This document shows, in pieces, positions 9,054-15,454 of a DNA stretch of 64,000 bases. The stretch comes from an uncultured Spirochaetales bacterium (GTDB lineage Bacteria; Spirochaetota; Spirochaetia; Sphaerochaetales; Sphaerochaetaceae). The DNA lies in contig CASDXQ010000004.1 in assembly GCA_949285145.1 (NCBI GenBank), positions 1 through 64,000 on the forward strand. Reading direction: 5' to 3'. The first letter of the stretch is position 1. Each line of letters starts with the position of its first letter. The notes beneath the pieces were generated by a model. That model saw only the letters and a program-made list of their open reading frames with translations. It searched no databases and was not told where the DNA came from. Both the position numbers and the translations under genes were made by a program.

Positions 9054-10337
9054 ATGAAGAAATTATTGTGTATTGCATTGATCGCACTTATGGTCATGGC
9101 AAATGTCTTTGCCGGCGGCAGCGGTGAAACTGCTGAAGCAAATGCTGATTCTCCAGTTACACTCAAAGTCGCAAACTATGCTCTGCTTGAAAGCGGCTAT
9201 GAGGATTTCTGGGCAGGTGTCAAGGAAGGTTTTGAGGCAAAGTATCCCCAGTACAAGATTGAATGGGTCACAGCTCCGTATGGAGAAATTCTCAATCAGG
9301 TGATCAACATGGCCGGCGGCGGTGACAGGGTTGATGTCATCTTCGGTGAGGAAGCATGGGTTCCTCAGCTTTATTCATCCGGCCTTGCAGCTCCCGTGAC
9401 ATCAATCGTCGATGAAGCCTTTGTGTCGGATTTCGATCCTGCTGTAATGGATGTGTTCACCATTGACGGCGACATCTACGGCATTCCTCTTTACGTCTCA
9501 CCGTTCATTCTCTATTACAACACAGAGCTTTTCGAGCAGGCAGGTCTTGATCCGGCAAATCCTCCGAAAACATACGATGAGATGCTTGCTGCAGCTGAAA
9601 AGCTTTCACAGCTGACTGATGCCAACGGCAACAAGGTCTATGCATTCGGTCAGACAACCGCTTCTGTCGTCATTTCAGGAAGCTCTCTCATTTCCATGAT
9701 CTATAACTTCGGCGGCAACGTATTCACTGAGGACGGACAGCTTGATGTCGACAATGAAGGCTTCCGCCAGGCATTCGAGATGCTGCAGCTTCTTGATGAG
9801 AAGGGTTACAATCCCCAGAATGCGAAACTCAAGGATCTGAGGAATCTCTTCGCCCTGGGCCAGCTGGCCATGTACTATGATCAGAGCTGGGGCTTCAACG
9901 GCGTGAGCTCAATCAATCCCGAAGCTTCTTCATTCACAGCATCCGCAGCTCCTCTTGCAGGCGGCAGCGGCAGCGGCGAAGCGGTTCTCTGTTCCCACTG
10001 CTTCATAGTTGTTGACAACGGAGAGGCAAAGAATGCGGCAACGGATGCATTCGTGCAGTATGTCATAAGTGAGGAAGTACTCAGCGATTACCTTGCCAAT
10101 GTAACTCCTGCATATCCGGCAAAGAATTCCATGTCTGATATGGAATCTGTTGTAAACTCAGGTGTTCTCAAGGGAGCATCCTCTTCAATCAGCAATGTGA
10201 GGAAGGTTCCTTATGTAAGCGCGATGAGCGACATTTCCCTTGATCTGTGCACACTGGCACAGGCAGTGACGGTTTCCAACACTTCCGTTGACCAGGCAAT
10301 CGAGGCTTTCGTCAGAAGTGCGTCGGTGAAGCTCTGA
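9054..10337 (+). CDS. Sugar ABC transporter substrate-binding protein (family 1)
   Basis: The 427-residue exported protein has a signal peptide ending ...MANVFAGGSGE. The absence of a lipobox Cys suggests it is cleaved by signal peptidase I, a frequent form in Sphaerochaeta-like spirochaetes. The mature part has family-1 features: WVTAPYGEILNQVINMAGGGDRVDVIF, YGIPLYVSPFILYYNTELFEQAGL and TYDEMLAAAEKLSQ. It should capture an oligosaccharide for the two permeases downstream. Strong ribosome-binding site AAGGAGG. A stem-loop after the gene may raise its expression over the permeases. The operon has no ATPase gene, so a shared MsiK-like ATPase from elsewhere is probably used. Confidence 0.9.
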   Translation: MKKLLCIALIALMVMANVFAGGSGETAEANADSPVTLKVANYALLESGYEDFWAGVKEGFEAKYPQYKIEWVTAPYGEILNQVINMAGGGDRVDVIFGEEAWVPQLYSSGLAAPVTSIVDEAFVSDFDPAVMDVFTIDGDIYGIPLYVSPFILYYNTELFEQAGLDPANPPKTYDEMLAAAEKLSQLTDANGNKVYAFGQTTASVVISGSSLISMIYNFGGNVFTEDGQLDVDNEGFRQAFEMLQLLDEKGYNPQNAKLKDLRNLFALGQLAMYYDQSWGFNGVSSINPEASSFTASAAPLAGGSGSGEAVLCSHCFIVVDNGEAKNAATDAFVQYVISEEVLSDYLANVTPAYPAKNSMSDMESVVNSGVLKGASSSISNVRKVPYVSAMSDISLDLCTLAQAVTVSNTSVDQAIEAFVRSASVKL

Positions 10338-10349
10338 TTCATTATTTTC

Positions 10350-10377
10350 AAAGGGCTGTAAGCGATTGCGGCCCTTT
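10350..10377 (+). terminator. Intra-operon stem-loop after the binding-protein gene
   Basis: AAAGGGC (10350-10356) pairs with GCCCTTT (10371-10377), followed by a short pyrimidine run. Such hairpins between a binding-protein gene and permease genes usually reduce read-through or protect the upstream mRNA. Confidence 0.6.
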
Positions 10378-10397
10378 CCCCTTCAGGGAGGTATGTT

Positions 10398-11303
10398 TTG
10401 AGAAGTCTCAGCAAGAAAAAAGGAGATATGTATTACGCCATGATGCTTACCGTCCCGGCGCTCATACTCGCTCTCCTTTTCATTTTCATCCCCATAATAG
10501 ACTCCGTAATAAAGAGTTTCCAGGATTATAAAGTCAGAAACATAATTGCAAATGTTCCGGGAGAATGGAACAACTTCGAAAACTATACGAAGATTTTCAT
10601 CTCCGGTTCTCTTCCGAATGCCATTATAAACACATTCTCATTTGTCATTATGGTCATACTCTGCCAGTTTGTCCTGGGCATGGCGCTGGCACTGGTTCTG
10701 AATTCAAATGTGCGCTTCGCACGGTTTTTCAGAAGTATCATGATGACACCGTGGGTTGTTCCCACTGTCATTTCCGCACTCATCTGGATGTGGCTTTTCC
10801 AGCCCCAGTACGGACTCGTGAAATACTTTGTGCAGCTTTTCACGGGAGGGGAGGTCACCGATTTCGCCATGCTGAACAATCCTGATACAGCACTTATGGG
10901 CGTCTCGATAGCCGCACTGTGGAAACAGATACCGCTCATGACGCTGCTTCTTCTTGCCGGACTGCAGAACGTCCCTTCCGACATCCTGGAAGCGGCGACG
11001 ATTGACGGAGCGGGGTCACTCAGAAGGTTTTTCTCGATCACACTGCCTTATCTGTCACCGGTTGTGAAGGTTTCGATTTCGATGTCCATCATAGAAAACT
11101 TCAAGCAGTTTCCTCTTTTCTGGACGATGACGGGAGGAGGACCGGACGGAGCGACCACCAATCTTGCCATACTGAGCTACAGGGAAGCGTTCGTGAGCAT
11201 GAACATGGGCTCCGGTGCCGCGGTCACCACAATCTGGATGGCTCTGATGATCATAACTATCGGTGTATACAACAGGCTGTTCAGAACACAGGATATGTCA
11301 TAG
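10398..11303 (+). CDS. Sugar ABC transporter permease (MalF/UgpA type)
   Basis: The 301-residue protein has six predicted membrane helices and the permease coupling motif EAATIDGAGSLRRFFSITLPYLSP (EAA...G). It forms the import channel with the next gene product. It starts with TTG at 10398: GGGAGGT is correctly spaced, and the ATG at 10393 leads straight into a stop in its own frame. It ends 18 bases before the next permease gene. Confidence 0.9.
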   Translation: MRSLSKKKGDMYYAMMLTVPALILALLFIFIPIIDSVIKSFQDYKVRNIIANVPGEWNNFENYTKIFISGSLPNAIINTFSFVIMVILCQFVLGMALALVLNSNVRFARFFRSIMMTPWVVPTVISALIWMWLFQPQYGLVKYFVQLFTGGEVTDFAMLNNPDTALMGVSIAALWKQIPLMTLLLLAGLQNVPSDILEAATIDGAGSLRRFFSITLPYLSPVVKVSISMSIIENFKQFPLFWTMTGGGPDGATTNLAILSYREAFVSMNMGSGAAVTTIWMALMIITIGVYNRLFRTQDMS

Positions 11304-11321
11304 GGAAGGAGGAGTGATAGC

Positions 11322-12167
11322 ATGAATATAAAAACAGGCAGAATATTATCTCTTGTTCTCAGGTATCTGATCCTTGCGGCAATCATTCTTTTCCTGCTGT
11401 TTCCGATCTACTGGATGCTGGCAACCTCGTTCAAGACGAACATGGAAGCTTATAAGTATCCTCCGACATTCTATCCTGATGAACCTTCATTCTCCGCATA
11501 TATGTCGCTTTTCACTGAAAACAATCAGTTCTTTGTCTATTATGTGAATAACTTCATAGTATCCGGGATTACCGCACTGGTCTGCACCCTTGTCGCGATC
11601 ATAACAGGCTATGCAATCGCGAGGTTCAATATAAAGTGGACGATTCTCGTGGCTTCGCTGCTTGTGTTCACACAGATGTTCCCGATTGTCAGCCGCATGA
11701 TAAGCCTTTACGGCCTTATGTCGGACATCGGACTCATCAATACCCGTACAGGTCTCGTGCTTGCGATAAGCGCGGCCCAGATACCGTTCTGCGCCACGCT
11801 GATGTCATCCTTCTTCCGTAATGTGCCGAAGGAAATCGAGGAGGCCGCATACGTTGACGGAGCCGGAAGGAATAGAATCCTCTTTTCCGTGATCACACCT
11901 CTTGTGAAGCCCGGCATGCTTGCTGTCGGCATTTATGCGTTCCTGCAGACATGGGATGACTACCTCCATGCTGCGACGCTCATTCAGAGCGATAATCTGA
12001 GAACGCTCTCGATCGGTATCTCACTGCGCTATCTGGGAGAGCTTTCCTATGACTGGAGCCTCATAAACGCAATCTCTGTCATCGGTACGATCCCGATGGT
12101 TCTTGTGTTCTTCTTCTTCCAGAAGTATATGATCAAAGGACTTGTGGCAGGTGCCGTAAAAGGCTGA
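11322..12167 (+). CDS. Sugar ABC transporter permease (MalG/UgpE type)
   Basis: The 281-residue membrane protein has the typical second-permease N-terminus (FLLFPIYWMLATSFKTNMEAY, YPPTFYPDEPSFSAY) and coupling motif EEAAYVDGAGRNRILFSVITPLVKPG. It is the heterodimer partner of the permease at 10398 and the last gene of the operon. GGAAGGAGG precedes the ATG. A strong terminator follows within 30 bases. Confidence 0.92.
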   Translation: MNIKTGRILSLVLRYLILAAIILFLLFPIYWMLATSFKTNMEAYKYPPTFYPDEPSFSAYMSLFTENNQFFVYYVNNFIVSGITALVCTLVAIITGYAIARFNIKWTILVASLLVFTQMFPIVSRMISLYGLMSDIGLINTRTGLVLAISAAQIPFCATLMSSFFRNVPKEIEEAAYVDGAGRNRILFSVITPLVKPGMLAVGIYAFLQTWDDYLHAATLIQSDNLRTLSIGISLRYLGELSYDWSLINAISVIGTIPMVLVFFFFQKYMIKGLVAGAVKG

Positions 12168-12192
12168 TGCCGCCGGACTTCTCCACCTCCAT

Positions 12193-12219
12193 TCCTCCCT
12201 CAGGGGAGGATTTTTTTTT
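12193..12219 (+). terminator. Rho-independent terminator of the sugar ABC operon
   Basis: TCCTCCC (12193-12199) pairs with GGGAGGA (12204-12210) and is followed directly by nine Ts (12211-12219). Confidence 0.9.
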
Positions 12220-12221
12220 CA

Positions 12222-12296
12222 CAAATCTGTTTGACATGTTGACAAGTACAATACCGCAAATCTGTTTGACAAAATACCGCAAATCTGTTTGGCAAA
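12222..12296. repeat. Short tandem repeats containing TTGACA-like boxes
   Basis: CAAATCTGTTTGACA occurs at 12222-12236 and 12257-12271, and with one change (TTGGCA) at 12280-12294. The last two copies are part of a 23-base unit repeated head to tail at 12251-12273 and 12274-12296 with one mismatch. The last TTGGCA serves as the -35 box in front of the remnant at 12325. The repeats may be promoter duplications or an operator array. Confidence 0.7.
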
Positions 12297-12317
12297 TGTC
12301 TTATAGAATAATATATT
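12289..12317 (+). promoter_or_regulatory. Leaderless-type promoter before the DUF4143 remnant
   Basis: TTGGCA (12289-12294), 17-base spacer, TATATT (12312-12317). The -10 box ends 7 bases before the ATG at 12325, so transcription would start at or next to the start codon. There is no ribosome-binding site. Confidence 0.5.
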
Positions 12318-12324
12318 CATTTAT

Positions 12325-12456
12325 ATGAACAAGAAATATTATCCAAGAGTCGTAGATAATATCTTGAAACAAAGTCTGCAGGTTTCCGGTGGAAGAATTT
12401 CATACACGACGGATGCTGACATCCATATAGTTCCAATAGGATGCCCCGGACCATAA
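12325..12456 (+). pseudogene. Collapsed DUF4143 (AAA-type ATPase) gene remnant, 43 codons
   Basis: The frame starts MNKKYYPRVVDNILKQSLQ, a close match to the N-terminus of the widespread roughly 400-residue ATP-binding DUF4143 proteins. It then jumps directly to ISYTTDADIHIVPIGC, which resembles their extreme C-terminus. The Walker A region and the whole body of the protein are missing. The simplest reading is a large in-frame internal deletion that kept both ends and the promoter. It could still be translated as a 43-residue peptide, but a function is unlikely. Confidence 0.55.
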
Positions 12457-12504
12457 TTGTCTGTTTGAGATTTTTAATCATCTTGGTTTCTGTATGTTTT
12501 CTTT

Positions 12505-12527
12505 CTTTAAAACATTTGTTTTTAAAG
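12505..12527 (-). terminator. AT-rich inverted repeat downstream of the MATE gene
   Basis: CTTTAAAA (12505-12512) pairs with TTTTAAAG (12520-12527), a perfect 8-bp inverted repeat about 70 bases past the stop of the minus-strand MATE gene. The stem is weak. It may help end that transcript. No gene is seen between 12457 and 12595. Confidence 0.3.
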
Positions 12528-12595
12528 GGGACTGCAGTCAGTTTTTTTCATCCAGAATCTGGTTTGAATATGAGCATTTTTCTGCTTGGAAAAAC

Positions 12596-13942
12596 TCAGC
12601 CGTTCTTTCTGTACTTTCTGTAGATCACAGTGAAACAGATCACATGGGAGATGAATGTTATTATCCAGGTGATCGGATATGAAAGATACAGCGTGAAAAG
12701 AGTCGGGGAGAGTCTGTAGACTGTCATGATCCATATGATCCTGAAAAGGCATACGCCGGTGAGCGTGACAATGGTCGGCAGGAGGGAGTAGCCCAGGCCC
12801 CTTATCGAGCCGCATGCTGTATCCATCATGCCGTCAAAGAAATATGTCGGGAAGATCACTTTCATTCTTCCCATGCCGTATGAGGCGACTTCGGGATCCG
12901 ATGTATAGATTGAAAGCAGCTGATTGCCGAAGATGAGGCCGAGTGAGCCCAGAATTATGCCGACAAGTGCGACAATGACAGTGCATACAATGAAGATCGG
13001 CACAATTCTCTCTTTCTTTCCGGCTCCCATGTTCTGGCTTGTGAAACTTGTTGATGCCTGATAAAGGGAGTTCATGGCCGTATATATGAATCCTTCAAGG
13101 TTCACACCCGCCGTGTTGCCTGCCACGGCAATTGAACCGAATGTGTTTATTGAAGACTGGATCAGGACATTCGAGATGTTGAAAAGAGCACCCTGAACTC
13201 CTGCGGGAAGTCCTATTTTCATGATAAGGCGAAGCTTCGAGCTGTATATTTTCAGTCTTCTCAGATCAAGATTGTATGCTGCATTGCTTTTCATCATGCA
13301 GCGTACGACAAGGAATGCCGAAATGTACTGCGATATGATTGTAGCAAGGGCGACACCTGCAACACCGAGGCCGAAAACAAGTACGAAGAAAAGATTCAGG
13401 CATACGTTTATGATGCCGGATGTGAGAAGGTAGATCAGCGGACGTCTGGTATCTCCGACAGCCCTGAGTATTCCGGCGCCGAAGTCGTAAGTCAGCATTG
13501 CCGGCATTCCGAGAAATACTATGCTCATGTAAAGCACTGCCTGTGACAGGACATCATCCGGGGTTCCCATGAGGGAGAGAAGCGGACGTGCCCCGATAAG
13601 CCCTATCACTACAAGAGCGAAGCCGCAGACAATGGAAAGGAGAATCGACGTATGTACGAGTTCGTCTATGTTCTTCTGGTCCTTTGCGCCATAGTAGCGT
13701 GCCATGAGCACGCTGCTTCCGATTGAAAGACCGAGGAATATGTTGACTATCAAATTGTTCAGACTGCTTGTTGAGCCGACTGCGGCCATTGCCTGAGGTC
13801 CTGTGAATTGACCCACAACTATGATATCGGCAGCATTGAAGAGAAGCTGGAGAATGCCGGAAGCCATCAGGGGAAGGGCGAACTGCAGCACTTTCGGAAC
13901 AAGAGGCCCGCTGCACATGTCAATTTCGTAACTACGCTTCAT
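12596..13942 (-). CDS. MATE-family efflux transporter
   Basis: The 448-residue protein has about twelve helices and the MATE N-terminal pattern EIDMCSGPLVPKVLQFALPLMASGILQLLFNAADIIVVGQF, plus RRPLIYLLTSGIINVCLNLFFV between helices. It exports drugs or metabolites using a Na+ or H+ gradient; substrate unknown. The start at 13942 gives the family's usual short N-terminus. The open frame extends further upstream to 14089 without MATE similarity. No good ribosome-binding site precedes the ATG, but TATCAT lies 8 bases upstream (13951-13956) with TGGAAA 17 bases before that, so this gene too may be leaderless. Confidence 0.88.
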   Translation of the reverse strand: MKRSYEIDMCSGPLVPKVLQFALPLMASGILQLLFNAADIIVVGQFTGPQAMAAVGSTSSLNNLIVNIFLGLSIGSSVLMARYYGAKDQKNIDELVHTSILLSIVCGFALVVIGLIGARPLLSLMGTPDDVLSQAVLYMSIVFLGMPAMLTYDFGAGILRAVGDTRRPLIYLLTSGIINVCLNLFFVLVFGLGVAGVALATIISQYISAFLVVRCMMKSNAAYNLDLRRLKIYSSKLRLIMKIGLPAGVQGALFNISNVLIQSSINTFGSIAVAGNTAGVNLEGFIYTAMNSLYQASTSFTSQNMGAGKKERIVPIFIVCTVIVALVGIILGSLGLIFGNQLLSIYTSDPEVASYGMGRMKVIFPTYFFDGMMDTACGSIRGLGYSLLPTIVTLTGVCLFRIIWIMTVYRLSPTLFTLYLSYPITWIITFISHVICFTVIYRKYRKNG

Positions 13943-14106
13943 AGCCAGTGATGATATTCCTGCGCCGATAATATTTCCAGTACTTCCCGCATGAAAAAAT
14001 ATGGATCTGAATTTTTCTCCGTGTAAAGAAGTGAGGTATAGATAGAAGGAAAGAGCGGTAACTCTTATGATTTGAATCGCCAAAAACAAGTCAAGGAGAA
14101 CCGCTC

Positions 14107-14283
14107 ATGAAAGAAGATAGCACGTACCTCTTGTCAGAATCCACAGGCTGGATAGTGGATTGGGAGAACCCATTGCTTGAGCTGTGCAGGGACGGCCGGC
14201 GAGGCATCACGTATGAGAAGATCACAAGCGAGCAGCTTGACGAGTTGCAGTATCTTGCATATCCGATGGAATATTACGTCTGA
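14107..14283 (+). CDS. Small conserved-looking hypothetical protein, 58 residues
   Basis: ATG at 14107 follows AAGGAG with good spacing, and the frame closes at 14283, right before a strong terminator. The product is acidic and probably cytoplasmic, with aromatic pairs near both ends (GWIVDWENP, YPMEYYV) and no signal or membrane segment. I do not recognise a family. The ribosome-binding site, the clean stop and the terminator 20 bases later make it look like a real single-gene transcript, divergent from the MATE gene. Confidence 0.6.
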   Translation: MKEDSTYLLSESTGWIVDWENPLLELCRDGRRGITYEKITSEQLDELQYLAYPMEYYV

Positions 14284-14305
14284 TTTTTCAGATTGTCTGT
14301 CTTAC

Positions 14306-14329
14306 GTCTGCCGGGTCAGTCCGGCAGAC
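14306..14329. terminator. Bidirectional terminator between the small gene and ldhA
   Basis: GTCTGCCGG (14306-14314) pairs perfectly with CCGGCAGAC (14321-14329). ATTTT follows on the plus strand, so it ends the small gene. It lies 31 bases after the ldhA stop on the other strand and could serve both. Confidence 0.85.
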
Positions 14330-14360
14330 ATTTTATCTGTTTTCAGCAGATCCTTTGTTT

Positions 14361-15341
14361 TCACTTCACCTGGTGTGTCAGAGTCTTTCCTTCTTCGAAT
14401 TCCTTCACATTCGCAAGCGTTGTCCCGCTGATTGCACTGAGGGCCTCCTCGGTAAGATAGCCCTGATGTGATGTTATGATCGCGTTGGGCATGCTTATGA
14501 GGCGGGCAAGAGTGTCATCTTCTATGCCTTCGCTGCTCTGATCCGTGTAGAATATTCCGGCTTCTTCCTCATAGACATCCAGTGCCGCGCCTCCTAGTTT
14601 CTTCTCCTTCAGAGCCTCAACAAGGGCTTCGGAGTCGATCAGGGCACCGCGGGAGGTATTGATCAGGAAGGCTGTGTCCTTCATGGCATCAATGGTTGCC
14701 GCATTGATCATGTGCCTGTTCTCTTTTGTGAGAGGGCAGTACAGCGAGACAACATCCGCTTCTCTCAGAAGTGTGTCAAGATCAGTGTACTGCACATCAG
14801 GATCCTTTGCCGGATACGGGTCGTATGCAAGGACTTTCATGCCGAATCCTTTTGCGATGCCGATTGCAACCCTGCCGATTTTTCCGGTGCCGACAACTCC
14901 GAATGTCTTGCCGTACAGATCCATGCCCACAAGGCCCGAGAGGGAGAAGTTGAATTCCCTTGTCCTCACATATGCATGTGTCAGCTTTCTGACAAGCGCG
15001 AGAAGAAGGGCGAAAGAATGTTCGGCAACAGCATGCGGGCTGTATGCCGGGACTCTCACGACAGGAATGCCTTTTTCATTCGCATACTGGTAATCGACAT
15101 TGTTGAAGCCGGCAGAACGCATGGCGATGAGACGGACTCCTTCCTGGCTGAGGATGTCGATGACAGTTCTGTCAACCGTGCAGTTGACAAACGGGCAGAC
15201 CACATCCGCACCTTTTGCCATGACTGCACTGTGGGCATTCAGCGCAGGTTCGAGGTATACGATCTCAAAGCCGTAATCCATGTTTGCCGCGTCAAAATGC
15301 TTTTTATCATAATTTTTGGTGTCAAAAAGAACTATTTTCAT
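14361..15341 (-). CDS. ldhA: D-lactate dehydrogenase (D-2-hydroxyacid dehydrogenase family)
   Basis: The 326-residue cytosolic enzyme reduces pyruvate to D-lactate with NADH. It aligns along its length with E. coli LdhA: N-terminus KIVLFDTKNYDKKHF, MRSAGFNNVD, RVPAYSPHAVAEHSFALLLAL, NAD-binding VVGTGKIGRVAIGIAKGFGMKVLAYDPYP, catalytic Arg in INTSRGALID, Glu in DVYEEEAG and the catalytic His in ITSHQGYLTEEAL. The start at 15341 follows GCAGGAG; an ATG three codons earlier is too close to that site. It fits a fermentative, redox-balancing role. It is downstream of the CheB-CheR gene on the same strand but 114 bases away. Confidence 0.92.
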   Translation of the reverse strand: MKIVLFDTKNYDKKHFDAANMDYGFEIVYLEPALNAHSAVMAKGADVVCPFVNCTVDRTVIDILSQEGVRLIAMRSAGFNNVDYQYANEKGIPVVRVPAYSPHAVAEHSFALLLALVRKLTHAYVRTREFNFSLSGLVGMDLYGKTFGVVGTGKIGRVAIGIAKGFGMKVLAYDPYPAKDPDVQYTDLDTLLREADVVSLYCPLTKENRHMINAATIDAMKDTAFLINTSRGALIDSEALVEALKEKKLGGAALDVYEEEAGIFYTDQSSEGIEDDTLARLISMPNAIITSHQGYLTEEALSAISGTTLANVKEFEEGKTLTHQVK

Positions 15342-15454
15342 GTTTGTCATTCTCCTGCACCTAATGTAATGATAAAAATTCCATAAGGAAAGAAAAATTT
15401 TCTCTCCTTCTGTGAGAGTGAGACAGAGGATGCCGCATGCTGCGGCATCACGAT

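Noticed and set aside
12441-12682. Two short plus-strand frames downstream of the DUF4143 remnant
   Set aside because: Low-complexity, Phe-rich translations that overlap the end of the MATE gene on the other strand; no ribosome-binding site.
14712-15386. 224-codon plus-strand frame opposite ldhA
   Set aside because: It is antisense to a full-length, motif-complete ldhA, and its translation has the mixed Cys/His/Arg composition of a shadow frame.
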